From the NCBI RefSeq assembly GCF_023008405.1, contig NZ_CP095376.1:6862501-6926500 (forward strand): DNA of 64,000 nucleotides, read 5' to 3'. The notes under the pieces were generated by a model, which worked only from the letters and a program-made list of their open reading frames with translations, ran no database searches and was not told the DNA's origin. The first letter of the stretch is position 1, and each line of letters starts with the position of its first letter. Of this stretch, positions 7,956 to 18,573 are shown in pieces. The position numbers and the translations under genes are program-made. The stretch comes from Amycolatopsis sp. FBCC-B4732. Its GTDB lineage: Bacteria > Actinomycetota > Actinomycetes > Mycobacteriales > Pseudonocardiaceae.

Positions 7956-9040
7956 GCCTCGCTCCCGACCAGCGTCGCGGCCTTCAGTGACTCGTGGGTC
8001 GGCGCGTCCGGGACGTGGGCCGGGCGCAGCGCGTCGAGTTCCTTGCGCAGCACCGGGACGACGTGCTCGCCGAGCAGGTCGAGCTGCTCCAGGACGGTCT
8101 TCAGCGGCAGGCCGGCGTGGTCCATCAGGAACAGCTGGCGCTGGTAGTCGCCGAAGTGCTCGCGGAAGGTCAGCGTCTTGTCGATGACCTCCTGCGGGCT
8201 GCCGACGGTCAGCGGCGTCTGGTCGGTGAACTCCTCCAGCGACGGGCCGTGCCCGTACACCGGCGCGTTGTCGAAGTACGGCCGGAACTCGTTCCACGCG
8301 TCCTGCGACTTCGGCCGGATGAACGCCTGGCCGCCGAGGCCGACGATGGCCTGGTCGGCCTGGCCGTGGCCGTAGTGCTCGAAGCGCTGCCGGTAGAAGG
8401 CGATCAGCTGCTGGAAGTGCTCCTTGGGCCAGAAGATGTGGTTGGCGAAGAAGCCGTCGCCGTAGTACGCGGCCTGCTCGGCGATCTCCGGGCTGCGGAT
8501 CGAACCGTGCCAGACGAACGGCGGGACGTCGTCGAGCGGGCGCGGCGTCGAGGTGAAGCCCTGCAGCGGCGTGCGGAACTTGCCCTGCCAGTCCACGACG
8601 TCCTCGCGCCAGAGCTTGTGCAGCAGCGCGTAGTTCTCGATGGCCAGCGGGATCCCCTGGCGGATGTCCTGGCCGAACCACGGGTAGACCGGGCCGGTGT
8701 TGCCGCGGCCCATCATGAGGTCGACGCGGCCGTCGGCGAGGTGCTGAAGCATCGCGAAGTCCTCGGCGATCTTCACCGGGTCGTTCGTGGTGATCAGCGT
8801 CGTCGACGTGGAGAGGACGATCTTGGACGTCTGCGCCGCGATGTGGCCCAGCATCGTCGTGGGCGAGGACGGCACGAACGGCGGGTTGTGGTGCTCGCCG
8901 GTCGCGAAGACGTCGAGCCCGACCTCCTCCGCCTTGAGCGCGATCCGGACCATCGCCTTGATCCGCTCGTGTTCCGTCGGCGTGCTGCCGTTCGTGGGAT
9001 CGGTCGTGACGTCGCCCACCGTGAAGATTCCGAACTGCAT
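7952..9040 (-). CDS. LLM-class flavin-dependent monooxygenase (CE1758-like)
   Basis: 362 residues, TIM-barrel luciferase-like. Motifs include MQFGIFTVGD, DVFATGEHHNPPFVPSSP, ADGRVDLMMGRGNTGP and SIRSPEIAEQAAYYGDGFF. With the downstream FMN reductase it forms a two-component monooxygenase; the substrate is not known. Divergent from the PLD-like gene at 9148, with a 107-bp shared promoter region. Confidence 0.88.
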   Translation of the reverse strand: MQFGIFTVGDVTTDPTNGSTPTEHERIKAMVRIALKAEEVGLDVFATGEHHNPPFVPSSPTTMLGHIAAQTSKIVLSTSTTLITTNDPVKIAEDFAMLQHLADGRVDLMMGRGNTGPVYPWFGQDIRQGIPLAIENYALLHKLWREDVVDWQGKFRTPLQGFTSTPRPLDDVPPFVWHGSIRSPEIAEQAAYYGDGFFANHIFWPKEHFQQLIAFYRQRFEHYGHGQADQAIVGLGGQAFIRPKSQDAWNEFRPYFDNAPVYGHGPSLEEFTDQTPLTVGSPQEVIDKTLTFREHFGDYQRQLFLMDHAGLPLKTVLEQLDLLGEHVVPVLRKELDALRPAHVPDAPTHESLKAATLVGSEA

Positions 9041-9147
9041 GACCTGCTCCCTTCGCGAGCACCATCTTACATGCGCGTTCAACTACTTCCAAGCAAGACA
9101 TATTCCGCCCGTCAATGCCGTAGAGGGCACCAAGTAAGGTCAACGAC

Positions 9148-10467
9148 ATGGACGCGGAGCTCGGTCGGCTGGGTCTGGCAGAACGTTCGGTACGCCTTCT
9201 CACGGGCCGCGACATCTGGGGTTCGATCACCCCACTGCTCGCGCCCCGGCGGAACCTGGTGGCGGCCTTCGGCCACGTCGGGCCCGGCGCGGCGGCGTTG
9301 CTGCCGCTGGAACCCGGCGACACCCTGATCACGGACGCCAGCCTGGACACGGTGCTGTCCGGTGCGACGAGCCCGCACGCGCTGCTGCACTGGGTCAAGG
9401 CGGGCGTGATCGTGCACTCGCTGCGCGGGCTGAACGCCAAGCTGGTGATCGCGGAGGACGACCCCTCGTTCGTGGTGGTCGGCTCGGCCGACGTCACCGC
9501 GGCCGGGCCCCGGCAGCTGTTCGAGGCGGTCACGCTCTCGCACGAGAAGCACACCGTCGAGGAAGCCCAAGAGGCCTGGCTCGACTGGTGCGACCTCGCG
9601 GGACCGGCCCTGACGGCGGGGGACCTGGAGCCGCTGCTGGAGCAGTACGGCGCCGGCAAGCTCGTCACCGCGCCCCGCACCGCCCCGAGCCGTCCGGCGC
9701 CGGCCGCCCGCCCCGTCGTGACGAGCCGCCCGGCGACCCCCGTCCGGCCCGCCGCCCCGGCCCCGCCGCCGTCCCCGGTCCGGCCCGCCCCGCCGGCACC
9801 GTCGCCGGTCCGCCCCGCCGCGCCCGCTCCGGTCGCCGAGGTCGCGCCGCCCTCCCCGGCTCCGGCCGAGCCGGCCGCGGAACCGGTTGCGGCACCGGCC
9901 GTCGAGCCCGGCGAGACCGCCGACACGCCGGACACCGCGGAGACTCCGGAGACCCCCGCCGACGTCGACCGGCCGAACTGGCCGCGTCCGGCCGAGCTCT
10001 ACCTGGTCAGCCTCGTCGAAGGCGGCGAGCCGTCCGCCGAAGCCGAGTACCGGCTCGAAGAACTCGCCCGCGACTACACCCACCCCGGCGAGAACGGCGA
10101 ATCCCCCTTCCGCGTCGAACTGTTCTGGGCCGACGACGGCCAGGGCCAGGACCCGCCGCGCACCCTCCGCGCCGGCGTGCACGTGATCCGCGTCTACAGC
10201 CAGAAACAGGGCCGTGCGCTGGTCGGGTCGCGGATCGAGGCCCCCGGCCTGGTCCTGCACGCCTACGCCGACGAGTTCGCCTACCCCCGGCGCACGTACT
10301 GCTACATCCTGACCCGCGAGTCGTCGGCGCGACCGGCGTTCGGCGACCTGCGCAAGGCCCTCGTCGCGATCGGCGAGAAGCCGAATTTCCGCAACAGCTT
10401 CCAGGTCCCGCGGAAGATCGAAGCCCTGCTGGGCCTGTGGCCCGACCTGGGCTACGACCCCCGCTAG
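9148..10467 (+). CDS. Two-domain protein: degenerate phospholipase D-like domain, Pro/Ala linker, conserved C-terminal domain
   Basis: 439 residues. The first ~150 residues resemble PLD-family nucleases: GLNAKLVIAEDD...FVVVGSADVTAAG corresponds to the HxK...GSxN half-motif, but histidine is replaced by asparagine (NAK), so catalysis is doubtful. Residues ~175-270 are a Pro/Ala-rich disordered linker. The last ~160 residues (WPRPAELYLVSLVEGGEPS ... RKIEALLGLWPDLGYDP) form a compact unrecognised domain. It precedes the topoisomerase parE gene by ~135 bp in the same direction. A role in DNA binding is an inference. Confidence 0.6.
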   Translation: MDAELGRLGLAERSVRLLTGRDIWGSITPLLAPRRNLVAAFGHVGPGAAALLPLEPGDTLITDASLDTVLSGATSPHALLHWVKAGVIVHSLRGLNAKLVIAEDDPSFVVVGSADVTAAGPRQLFEAVTLSHEKHTVEEAQEAWLDWCDLAGPALTAGDLEPLLEQYGAGKLVTAPRTAPSRPAPAARPVVTSRPATPVRPAAPAPPPSPVRPAPPAPSPVRPAAPAPVAEVAPPSPAPAEPAAEPVAAPAVEPGETADTPDTAETPETPADVDRPNWPRPAELYLVSLVEGGEPSAEAEYRLEELARDYTHPGENGESPFRVELFWADDGQGQDPPRTLRAGVHVIRVYSQKQGRALVGSRIEAPGLVLHAYADEFAYPRRTYCYILTRESSARPAFGDLRKALVAIGEKPNFRNSFQVPRKIEALLGLWPDLGYDPR

Positions 10468-10602
10468 CGGGCCGCCCCCGCCACTCCGGGACCGGGAGCG
10501 CGCGGAAGTTGTCGGGGTGGGCGGATATCCTGCACTACGGTGCAGGCGAGTCCGCACCACCACCAGCACTTTTCGCGAGCCACGATCCGGGAGAACGACC
10601 CT

Positions 10603-12654
10603 GTGACTGCCGAGACCTTGTACGGGGCCGACGACCTGACGCATCTCGAGGGTCTCGAAGCCGTCCGCAAACGACCCGGGATGTACATCGGCTCCACCGA
10701 CAGCCGGGGCATCAACCACCTCTTCTCCGAGGTGGTGGACAACTCGACCGACGAAGGCGTGGCCGGGTACGCGACGAAGATCGTCGTCACGCTGCACGCC
10801 GACGGCAGCGTCCAGGTCGACGACGACGGCCGCGGCATCCCGACCGGCACCCACGCGAAGTCCGGTTTGTCCGGCGTCGAGCTGGTGCTGACCCGGCTGC
10901 ACGCCGGCGGCAAGTTCGGCGGCTCCGGCTACAAGACCTCCGGCGGCCTGCACGGCGTCGGCGCTTCGGCGGTCAACGCGCTGTCCCACCGCTTCGACGT
11001 CACGGTGAAGCAGGACGGCAAGGTCCACCAGATGTCGTTCAAGCACGGCATCCCCGGCACCTTCGACGCACCCGGCCCGAAGGCGAAGTTCACCCGCCGG
11101 TCCGGGCTGAACCTCGTCGGCAAGATGAAGCGCGGCGAGCGCGGCGGCACGTCGATCCGCTACTGGTACGACGCGCGCTACTTCGAGTCCGGCGCGGCGC
11201 TGGACGTCGAGGGCGTGCGGACCAAGCTGCGCAACACCGCGTTCCTCGTCCCGGGCGTCACGTACGTGCTGCGCACCGCGATCGAAGACACGATCAACGA
11301 AGAGACGTTCCACTTCCCGCACGGCCTGGTCGACATGGTCGACTTCCTGACGCCGTCGGGTGAGAAGCCGGTCTGCGGCACCCTGCTGATCACCGGCGAA
11401 GGCACGTACAAGGAGAACGCGGCCGACGCCGCGGGCGTCATGCAGTCCAATGTGGAGCGCCACGCCGAGGTCGAGGTGGCGCTGCGCTGGGGCACCGGCT
11501 ACGAGCGCACGGTCGAGTGCTTCACCAACACGATCCGCAACGTCCACGGCGGCACCCACCGCCGCGGGTTCGACCGCGCGGTCGCGAAGGCGTTGCAGGA
11601 GGCCATCTCCAAGACCCGCGGGCTGCTCAAGCCCAAGGAGGACATGCCGACGATCGAGGACGTCCTCGAGGGCATGACGGCCGTGGTGCACGTCCGGCTG
11701 CCGGAGCCGCAGTTCACCTCGCAGACCAAGGACGAGCTGTCCACCGCCGGCATCACCCGGGTGCTGCAGGGCATCGTCGACAAGCACGTCAAGGCGTGGA
11801 CCGAGGACCGCAAGACCAAGTCCGAGGCCAAGGTCGTGCTGCAGAAGGTCGTCGACGCCTCCCGCGTCCGGCTGACCCAGAAGCAGCAGAAGGACGCGGC
11901 CCGGCGCAAGACCGCCCTCGAAGGCGCGGCCATGCCGCCCAAGCTGGTCGACTGCCGCACCACCGGCGTCGCCCGCAGCGAGCTGTTCCTGGTCGAGGGC
12001 GACAGCGCGCTGGGGTCGGCGCGGATGGCGCGCGTGTCGGAGTACCAGGCGCTGCTGCCGCTGCGGGGCAAGATCCTGAACGTGCAGAAGGCGTCGCTGG
12101 GCGACACGCTGAAGAACGCCGAGATCGCGTCGATCGTGCAGGTGCTCGGCGCGGGCACCGGCCGCACGTTCGACCTCACGACCATGCGCTACGGCCGCGT
12201 GATCCTGATGGCGGACGCGGACGTCGACGGCTCGCACATCCGCACCCTGCTGATCACGCTGTTCGCGAAGTACATGCGCCCGGTGATCGAGGACGGCCGG
12301 CTGTACGCGGCGATGCCGCCGCTGCACAAGCTCGTCACGAAGGGCCGCAACCCGGAGACGCACTTCACCTTCACCCAGCAGGAGATGGAGTCCAAGTACG
12401 CGGAGCTGGAGCGGGCGGGCAAGAGCATCGTCACGCCGGTGCCGCGGTTCAAGGGCCTCGGCGAGATGGACGCCGACGAGCTGTGGGACACCACGATGAA
12501 CCCGGCCAGCCGCTCGGTCCGCCGGATCACCATGGACGACGCCGAGGCCGCCGAGGGCGCGCTGGAGCTGCTGATGGGCGAGAAGGTCGAGCCCCGGCGG
12601 AACTGGCTGGTCGCCTCCTCGGACCGGATCGACCGCGACGCCATCGACGCTTAA
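10603..12654 (+). CDS. parE: Type IIA topoisomerase subunit B (topoisomerase IV-type)
   Basis: 683 residues from GTG 10603 (GGGAGAAC upstream); an earlier in-frame GTG at 10540 lacks a ribosome-binding site. GHKL ATPase motifs: [24 protein letters not shown], and [15 protein letters not shown]. The Toprim domain has [11 protein letters not shown] and [13 protein letters not shown], with a C-terminal [10 protein letters not shown]. It is the B subunit of an ATP-dependent topoisomerase. With parC directly downstream it corresponds to the second gyrase-like pair of Streptomyces and Amycolatopsis rather than the origin-linked gyrBA, though the symbol is by analogy. Confidence 0.9.
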   Translation: MTAETLYGADDLTHLEGLEAVRKRPGMYIGSTDSRGINHLFSEVVDNSTDEGVAGYATKIVVTLHADGSVQVDDDGRGIPTGTHAKSGLSGVELVLTRLHAGGKFGGSGYKTSGGLHGVGASAVNALSHRFDVTVKQDGKVHQMSFKHGIPGTFDAPGPKAKFTRRSGLNLVGKMKRGERGGTSIRYWYDARYFESGAALDVEGVRTKLRNTAFLVPGVTYVLRTAIEDTINEETFHFPHGLVDMVDFLTPSGEKPVCGTLLITGEGTYKENAADAAGVMQSNVERHAEVEVALRWGTGYERTVECFTNTIRNVHGGTHRRGFDRAVAKALQEAISKTRGLLKPKEDMPTIEDVLEGMTAVVHVRLPEPQFTSQTKDELSTAGITRVLQGIVDKHVKAWTEDRKTKSEAKVVLQKVVDASRVRLTQKQQKDAARRKTALEGAAMPPKLVDCRTTGVARSELFLVEGDSALGSARMARVSEYQALLPLRGKILNVQKASLGDTLKNAEIASIVQVLGAGTGRTFDLTTMRYGRVILMADADVDGSHIRTLLITLFAKYMRPVIEDGRLYAAMPPLHKLVTKGRNPETHFTFTQQEMESKYAELERAGKSIVTPVPRFKGLGEMDADELWDTTMNPASRSVRRITMDDAEAAEGALELLMGEKVEPRRNWLVASSDRIDRDAIDA

Positions 12655-12682
12655 GTTTTCTCAGCTACCAAGGAGTTCTGCC

Positions 12683-15166
12683 GTGGCACGCCGCAAGGGC
12701 ACCACCACCAAGGTCGATCCCAGCGCGTTCGACTCCGCCGGCGCGAACGTCTTCGACAACTCGCTGAAGACGGAGATCGAAGACTCGTACCTGGAATACG
12801 CGTACTCGGTCATCCACTCGCGCGCTCTGCCGGACGCGCGCGACGGGTTGAAGCCGGTCCACCGCCGCATCCTGTACTCGATGAACGAGAACGGCTACCG
12901 CCCGACGCACGCGTACGTGAAGTCGTCCCGCGTGGTCGGCGACGTGATGGGCAAGTACCACCCGCACGGCGACGTCGCGATCTACGACGCGATGGTCCGG
13001 CTGGCCCAGGACTTCTCGCTGAACGTCCCGCTGATCGACGGCCACGGCAACTTCGGTAGCCCGGACGACGGCCCGGCCGCTTCGCGGTACACCGAAGCGC
13101 GGATGTCGCCCGAGGCTATGCAGCTGGTCGGCGAGCTCGGCGAAGAGACCGTCGACTTCCGGCCCAACTACGACGGTTCGCTGCAGGAGCCGTCCGTGCT
13201 GCCCGCGGCCTTCCCGAACCTGCTGGTCAACGGCACGTCCGGGATCGCGGTCGGGATGGCGACCAACATGATCCCGCACAACCTCGGCGAGGTCGTCGCG
13301 GCGGCGCGGTGGCTGATCACTCACCCGAGCGCGACGCTCGACAAGCTGATGGAGTTCGTGCCGGGCCCCGACCTCCCGACCGGCGGCAGCCTGCTCGGCC
13401 TGGACGAGGTCCGCCGCGCCTACGAGACCGGCCGCGGCGTGGTCCGGATGCGCGCGAACTGCGAGACGGGGCCCCTCGAAGGCAGCCGCGGTCGGCAGGC
13501 GATCACCGTCACCGAGCTGCCCTACGGCGTCGGGCCGGAGAAGGTGATCGAGAAGATCACCGACGAGGTCAACAAGTCCAAGCGGCTCACCGGCATCGCC
13601 GACGTCAAGGACCTCACCGACCGCGAGAACGGCACGCGGCTGGTCATCGAGTGCAAGGTCGGCGTCAACCCGCAGGCGCTGCTCGCGGACCTGTACCGGC
13701 TGACGCCGCTGGAGCAGTCGTTCGGCATCAACAACCTGGTGCTCGTCGACGGCCAGCCGCAGACGCTGGGGCTGAAGGAACTGCTGGAGGTCTTCCTCCG
13801 CCACCGCTACGACGTCGTCACGCGGCGCACGAAGTACCGCCGCCGCAAGCGCGAAGAGCGGCTGCACCTGGTCGAGGGCCTGCTGGTCGCCCTGCTGAAC
13901 ATCGACAAGGTGATCCGGCTGATCCGCGAGAGCGAGAACGCCGCGGCCGCGAAGGACGGCCTGATGCAGCGGTTCAAGCTGTCGGAGATCCAGGCGACCT
14001 ACATCCTGGACACGCCGCTGCGCCGCCTCACCAAGTACGACCGCCTCGAGCTGGAATCGGAGCAGGACCAGCTGCGCGAGGAGATCGCGGAGCTGAGCAA
14101 GATCCTCGACGACGAGTCGGTGCTGAAGAAGCTCGTCTCGGCGGAGCTGGCGAAGATCGCGAAGGACTTCCCGACCGAGCGCCGCACGTCCCTGATCGAC
14201 GGCGACCTGAAGGAGGTCCTGGCGGCGTCGAAGCCTTCGGGCCCGCTGGAGGTCGCGGACGACCCGTGCCAGGTCATCCTGTCGGCGACGGGCCTGGTGG
14301 CCCGCACGGCGGCGGAGTCCGAGGAAGCGACCGAGACGCGTCGCCGCAACGGCCGCGTGAAGCACGACGCCGTCTCGGCGGTGGTCCACACCACGGCCCG
14401 CGGCCAGGTCCTGCTGGTGACCAGCCGCGGCCGCGCGTTCAAGACGGACGTGCTGCCGTTGCCGGTCCTGCCGGAACAGGCGGGCACGGTCTCCCTGCGC
14501 GGCGGCATGGCGGCCCGCGAGCTGGTCCCGCTGGAGAAGGGCGAGACGGTCATCGGCATCGCCCCTCTCGGCGACCAGGCGGCGGGCTCCCCCGGCCTCG
14601 CACTGGGCACCCGCGCGGGCGTGGTGAAGATCTGCTCCCCGGAGTGGCCGGTCCGCTCGGACGAGTTCGAGGTGATCAGCCTCAAGGACGGCGACGAGGT
14701 CGTCGGAGCCACGTGGCTGAAGGACGGCACGGAGACGCTGGCGTTCGTGTCCTCGGAAGCGTCGCTGCTGAAGTACGCGGCCTCGTTGGTCCGCCCGCAA
14801 GGCCTGAAGGGCGGCGGCATGGCGGGCATCAACGTGGGCGCGGGCTCGGTGGTCTTCTTCGGCGCGGTCCGCACGGACGACGACGAACACGGCGAGCCCC
14901 TGGTGATCACGGCGACGGGCCAGAGCGTGAAGGTGACGCCGTTCAGCGAGTACCCCCCGAAGGGCCGGGCGACGGGCGGCGTCCGAGCCCACCGCTTCCT
15001 GAAGGGCGAAACAGCGGTGCAGGTCGCCTGGATCGGCCCCCGCCCGGCCGCGGCGGCCCGCAACGGCGACCCGGTGGAACTCCCGGAGACCGACGTCCGC
15101 CGCGACGGCTCCGGCCACGCCCACCCGGGCCCGGACGTGGTGGGCCACCTGATCGAACGAAGCTGA
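12683..15166 (+). CDS. parC: Type IIA topoisomerase subunit A (topoisomerase IV-type)
   Basis: 827 residues; GTG start with AAGGAG 8 bp upstream, 28 bp after parE. The breakage-reunion domain shows [37 protein letters not shown] (quinolone-resistance region) and catalytic tyrosine in [11 protein letters not shown] long coiled-coil segment ([20 protein letters not shown]) is followed by a beta-pinwheel C-terminal domain without the GyrA-box QRRGGKG, consistent with decatenation rather than supercoiling. Acts with parE on chromosome segregation. Confidence 0.9.
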   Translation: MARRKGTTTKVDPSAFDSAGANVFDNSLKTEIEDSYLEYAYSVIHSRALPDARDGLKPVHRRILYSMNENGYRPTHAYVKSSRVVGDVMGKYHPHGDVAIYDAMVRLAQDFSLNVPLIDGHGNFGSPDDGPAASRYTEARMSPEAMQLVGELGEETVDFRPNYDGSLQEPSVLPAAFPNLLVNGTSGIAVGMATNMIPHNLGEVVAAARWLITHPSATLDKLMEFVPGPDLPTGGSLLGLDEVRRAYETGRGVVRMRANCETGPLEGSRGRQAITVTELPYGVGPEKVIEKITDEVNKSKRLTGIADVKDLTDRENGTRLVIECKVGVNPQALLADLYRLTPLEQSFGINNLVLVDGQPQTLGLKELLEVFLRHRYDVVTRRTKYRRRKREERLHLVEGLLVALLNIDKVIRLIRESENAAAAKDGLMQRFKLSEIQATYILDTPLRRLTKYDRLELESEQDQLREEIAELSKILDDESVLKKLVSAELAKIAKDFPTERRTSLIDGDLKEVLAASKPSGPLEVADDPCQVILSATGLVARTAAESEEATETRRRNGRVKHDAVSAVVHTTARGQVLLVTSRGRAFKTDVLPLPVLPEQAGTVSLRGGMAARELVPLEKGETVIGIAPLGDQAAGSPGLALGTRAGVVKICSPEWPVRSDEFEVISLKDGDEVVGATWLKDGTETLAFVSSEASLLKYAASLVRPQGLKGGGMAGINVGAGSVVFFGAVRTDDDEHGEPLVITATGQSVKVTPFSEYPPKGRATGGVRAHRFLKGETAVQVAWIGPRPAAAARNGDPVELPETDVRRDGSGHAHPGPDVVGHLIERS

Positions 15167-15172
15167 CGCCCG

Positions 15173-15219
15173 CTCGTGAGTGGGAAACCAGGGTTGGCAC
15201 CCTGTTTCCCGCTCACGAG
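15173..15219. terminator. Bidirectional terminator hairpin between parC and small membrane gene
   Basis: An almost perfect long stem: CTCGTGAG-t-GGGAAA-c-CAGGG pairs with CCCTG-TTTCCC-g-CTCACGAG. The stop codon of the convergent minus-strand gene (15213-15215) is inside the right arm. It can serve both transcripts. Confidence 0.75.
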
Positions 15220-15470
15220 CCGGGCCGGGAACGCTTCTTCTGCTCGCGGCGGATCAGGTAACGCCAGAGAGCCGCGAAGAAGAGCCACGTCAGCACGGCA
15301 CGCGCGGCCGCGCTGATGATGTTCTCCGCGGAGAAGCTCCAGTGGTGCAGGCCGGCCTTCACGAGCAGATCGGCGCCGAACACGATGGCCTGGAGCAGCA
15401 GGAAGGGCCACCACACCAGGGTGCGCACGTAGCCGCGGCGCTTGATCGCCTCGACGTCGACGCCTTTCAT
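15213..15470 (-). CDS. Small two-helix membrane protein
   Basis: 85 residues with two hydrophobic segments (TLVWWPFLLLQAIVFGADLLV and IISAAARAVLTWLFFAALW) and a basic C-terminus. Start ATG overlaps the stop of the upstream membrane gene (ATGA). No family recognised. It probably works with that neighbour. Confidence 0.6.
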   Translation of the reverse strand: MKGVDVEAIKRRGYVRTLVWWPFLLLQAIVFGADLLVKAGLHHWSFSAENIISAAARAVLTWLFFAALWRYLIRREQKKRSRPGS

Positions 15471-15988
15471 GCCGGCGAGTCCTCCCGCAGGCGAAGCAGT
15501 GCCTTGCTCAGCCGGACGCGTTCGTGGAGGAACACCCCGGCCACGATGACGATCCCGCCCGCGCCGAACAGGCCGACCACGTTGCCGAGCACCGCGTTCA
15601 GCGCGCTGAACCCCGCGGCCGGCGCGCAGGCGATGACCGTGCTGCGGCGACGGCGGCGGTGCTGGGCCAGCTGGTAGACCGCGAGGCGCGTCGCCGCCGC
15701 GTACAGCCGGGAGTCCGGGGGCACCCGCCCCGAACGGCTGGCCCGGAACTCGGGCCAGGTCAGGTCTTCCGCGCAGGCGCGCCACATCTCGCGTTCCGTG
15801 CGCGTTATCGCCGGCCCCAGCACCGCGCCGAACACCGTGCCGGCGCAGAGGCCGGTCAGCACCGAGCCCCACCACGGACCGTCCGGCCACACCACCGTCA
15901 CGCCGAAAAGCGCCAGCCCGGCGGCGAACAACCCGCCGGTCAGCAGTCCGAGTGCCCAGGCTCGCCGCGCTCCCCCTCGCGTCTCCAC
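15467..15988 (-). CDS. Putative four-helix membrane protein
   Basis: 173 residues, GTG start. Two N-terminal membrane helices (ALGLLTGGLFAAGLALFGVTVVW, WWGSVLTGLCAGTVFGAVLGPAI), a soluble loop of ~45 residues with basic patches, then two C-terminal helices. The sequence between, including ACAEDLTWPEFRASRSGRVP, suggests a conserved actinobacterial integral protein of unknown function. Coupled to the 85-residue membrane gene downstream. Confidence 0.6.
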   Translation of the reverse strand: METRGGARRAWALGLLTGGLFAAGLALFGVTVVWPDGPWWGSVLTGLCAGTVFGAVLGPAITRTEREMWRACAEDLTWPEFRASRSGRVPPDSRLYAAATRLAVYQLAQHRRRRRSTVIACAPAAGFSALNAVLGNVVGLFGAGGIVIVAGVFLHERVRLSKALLRLREDSPA

Positions 15989-16028
15989 CCGTCCATCTTC
16001 GGGCGCTCCGGAGCCACCCGCGCGCTGA

Positions 16029-16491
16029 CTACGCCGGACGGCCCAGCCGCCTCAGGTTGCTCCCGGCGTAGATCATCAACGACTTCGCGTCCCGCGCGAG
16101 CTGCTCCACCCGGTACTCGGCCACGTACCCGTTGCCCCCGAACAACTGCAGCTGGGCCACTGGAACCGGCCGATCTCCCGGCCCCACAACCGGCGGCTCT
16201 TCGCGTACACCACCACCGTGTCCGCGTACGGCCCCGTTCGTGAGGAACGTCGGTCAGGCCCAGCGAAACACCCATTGCAGGCGAAGAGGACGACGACGAA
16301 GGAGCCAGCAGCCGGGAAACCGCGTCCGCCGCCATCACGTCCAGCCCGAACGCCGCGTACAGCTTCCGGATGATCTCGTACGGCGGCAGCGAACCGCTCT
16401 CCAGGGCGTGCAGGTGCGGCCGGATCGCCTTCGCGATGAAGTCCCGGATCGAATCGCGGACCGGCAGGTCCGTCTCCGACCACTCGATCAC
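16029..16491 (-). pseudogene. Acyl-CoA dehydrogenase remnant with several internal deletions
   Basis: The GTG at 16491 (overlapping the SDR stop) begins a normal acyl-CoA dehydrogenase N-terminus, VIEWSETDLPVRDSIRDFI through GLDVMAADAV. Only fragments of the rest remain, in shifted frames: MGVSLGLT, then GPYADTVVVYAK joined straight to SRRLWGREIGRFQ, then FGGNGYVAEYRVEQLARDAK...IYAGSN. About 150 codons remain of ~400. The join in VVVYAK|SRRLW lies in a TACGCGAAG word (16199-16207) that likely occurred twice, and the run CCCC at 16232-16235 looks one base too long. No functional protein can be made. Confidence 0.8.
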
Positions 16492-17296
16492 GGCAGTCTC
16501 GCCGCGATGTCGTCGATCTCCCACGGGCCGTCCGTCTCGATCACCTTGACGTCGTGCCAGCCCGCCAGCTCCGAGATCGCGCCGCCCTGGACCGCGAACA
16601 CCTTGCCCGTCAGCGGGCACTTCTCGGCAGCCAGGTAGGCCACCAGCGGCGAGATGTTCGCCGGCGAGAACGCGTCGAACTCCCCCTCGGAAACCGGTTC
16701 GGCGAAGATCGCCCCCATGCCCGGGGTCGCCAGTGTCAGCCGCGTGCGGGCGATCGGGGCGATCGCGTTCACGCGCACCCCGTAGCGCTCCAGCTCGGCC
16801 GCCGCCACCAGGGTCATCGCCGCGATGCCCGCCTTCGCCGCGCCGTAGTTGAGCTGGCCCGCGTTCGGCAGGGTCACGCCGGACGCCGACGCCGTGTTGA
16901 TCACCGACGCGGACACCGGCGAACCCGCCTTCGACGCGGACTTCCAGTACGTCGCCGCGTGGTGCAGGACCGCCGCGTGGCCCTTGAGGTGGACCGCGAT
17001 CACGTCGTCCCACTGCTGCTCGGTGATGCCGGCGACGAACGCGTCACGCAGGATGCCCGCGTTGTTCACCACGACGTCACGCTGGAGGTGTTGGCGACCG
17101 CCGAACCGCCCAGCTCCCGGATTTCGGACACCACCGAAGCAGCAGGCCCGGCGGAAGAGCCGGTCCCGTCGTTGCCGCCACCGAGGTCGTTCACGACCAC
17201 GGAAGCGCCTTCCCGGGCGAACAACAGCGCGTGCTCGCGGCCGATCCCGCGGCCCGCGCCGGTGATCAGCGCGACGCGCCCGTCCAGTGACCCCAT
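16488..17296 (-). pseudogene. Short-chain dehydrogenase, frameshifted by a small deletion
   Basis: The ATG at 17296 overlaps the MaoC stop and opens a typical [38 protein letters not shown] up to [12 protein letters not shown], then a stop. The rest continues in another frame from [12 protein letters not shown] with catalytic YGAAK (LNYGAAKAGIAAM) to the end at 16488. About 20 codons between NTSSVT and VVVNNAG are missing at ~17071-17082, shifting the frame. Intact relatives are multifunctional-protein-type (R)-3-hydroxyacyl-CoA dehydrogenases. Confidence 0.8.
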
Positions 17297-18135
17297 CAGT
17301 TCTCTCCGATCTCGGCGAGGCCGTCCTTGATCACCAAGGTGTCGCCCATGGTCGTTTCGAAGGCGTACGAACCGGAACCCGCCGCCCAGATCGCCGTCGA
17401 CAGGTCGCGGCCGGGCAGCACCGGCGAGGCGAACCGGACGGCCAGCCGCCGCAGCCGGGTCACGTCGGCGCCCGCGACTTCGGTCAGCACCGCCCACGAC
17501 GTGAACGCCATCGTGCACAGCCCGTGCGCGATGATCCCCGGCAGCCCGGCCGCCTTCGCGACCTCCTCGTCGAGGTGGATCGGCATCGGGTCGCCGGCCG
17601 CCGGGCCGTAGCGGTGGGTCTGGTCGTCGTCGACGTGCTGGCTCACCTTCGCCACCGGCGCCTGCGAGCGCAGGGCGTCGGTGAACCGGTGCGCCGGCCC
17701 GAGGGTGCCGCGCTGCTCGCCGGTGTCGAAACCGCGCACGAAGAACGTCACGTGCTGCTCGTTGACCAGCTCCCCGGAAACCGACCGGCATTCGAGGTAC
17801 ACGGTCGCCCGCGTGCCCTTCGGCAGGCCCTCGTAGCCGGTCATCTTGGCGCGCGACACCAGCGCATCGCCGGGCCGGATCGGTCGGTGGAAGCGGAAGT
17901 CCTGCTCGCCGTGCAGCACCCGCCCGAACAGCGACGGCGGCACGACCTCCAGCGCCGGCTCCAGCAGCGACTGGAACACCGGCACGATCGCGAACACCGG
18001 GCTCGCGACGTCGCACGCGCGGTGGGCCGGGATCGGGTCGTTCGTCGCCGCCGCGTACTCGGCGAGCCGCTCGCGCGTGACGTCGAACCGCACCGGTTCG
18101 GTCCACTTGCCGAGCCCGGCCGGGTCGAACTTCAC
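17296..18135 (-). CDS. MaoC-like (R)-enoyl-CoA hydratase, double hotdog
   Basis: 279 residues. N-terminal hotdog with [31 protein letters not shown]-terminal MaoC domain with hydratase motif [35 protein letters not shown], containing the Asp/His pair (GDPMPIH). Family members hydrate trans-2-enoyl-CoA in fatty-acid or sterol side-chain breakdown. The GTG start overlaps the SRPBCC stop, and its own stop overlaps the SDR start, so it lies in the middle of a five-gene operon whose other catalytic genes are broken. Confidence 0.88.
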   Translation of the reverse strand: MKFDPAGLGKWTEPVRFDVTRERLAEYAAATNDPIPAHRACDVASPVFAIVPVFQSLLEPALEVVPPSLFGRVLHGEQDFRFHRPIRPGDALVSRAKMTGYEGLPKGTRATVYLECRSVSGELVNEQHVTFFVRGFDTGEQRGTLGPAHRFTDALRSQAPVAKVSQHVDDDQTHRYGPAAGDPMPIHLDEEVAKAAGLPGIIAHGLCTMAFTSWAVLTEVAGADVTRLRRLAVRFASPVLPGRDLSTAIWAAGSGSYAFETTMGDTLVIKDGLAEIGEN

Positions 18136-18563
18136 GCGACCAGCGCCTTGAACTTCTCGAGCGACTCGTCGAGGTTCTTCTTCCCGTCCTTCTCCACGGC
18201 CTTGCCGAGCGCGCCGACGATCATCTGGCCGGCGAACTCCGCGTCGATGGTCGCCGCCGAGCCGGCCCCGGCCGCCGCCACCGAAAGCGAGAAGCTGATC
18301 TTCACCCCGGCCATGCCCGTGCCGGAGATGACCAGCCGGTTCGGGGCGTCGTACTCGTCGACGGTCCACGTGATGGTGTTCGCCATCCCGAGCATGGTGA
18401 CCACTTCGGACACCTGCGAACCCCGGGAGAACTCCGCGGGGACGTCCCCCTTCCACTTCGTGTGGATGGTCAGCCACTTCTCGAAGTTGTTCGGGTTCGA
18501 AAACTCCGCCCACACCTCGTCCGGCGCGGCGGGCAGTTCGACGGTCGCGCTGATCCGGCCCAT
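18132..18563 (-). CDS. SRPBCC family protein
   Basis: 143 residues, ATG at 18563 with AGGAG 7 bp upstream. Polyketide-cyclase/coenzyme Q-binding fold: [40 protein letters not shown] and a C-terminal helix [11 protein letters not shown]. In actinobacteria such proteins often sit with acyl-CoA catabolic genes and bind hydrophobic acyl or sterol ligands. Located between thiolase and MaoC genes, and intact. Confidence 0.85.
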   Translation of the reverse strand: MGRISATVELPAAPDEVWAEFSNPNNFEKWLTIHTKWKGDVPAEFSRGSQVSEVVTMLGMANTITWTVDEYDAPNRLVISGTGMAGVKISFSLSVAAAGAGSAATIDAEFAGQMIVGALGKAVEKDGKKNLDESLEKFKALVA

Positions 18564-18573
18564 GGTTTTTCTC

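Noticed and set aside
10540..10602. Earlier GTG start for parE
   Set aside because: No ribosome-binding site; the extra residues do not look like ParE.
9112..12363. Long antisense open frame (over 1000 codons) across parE
   Set aside because: High-GC sequence leaves antisense frames open; the opposite frame encodes a clear topoisomerase.
12665..15148. Antisense open frame across parC
   Set aside because: Composition shadow of a conserved gene; Arg/Ala/Val-rich with no domain.
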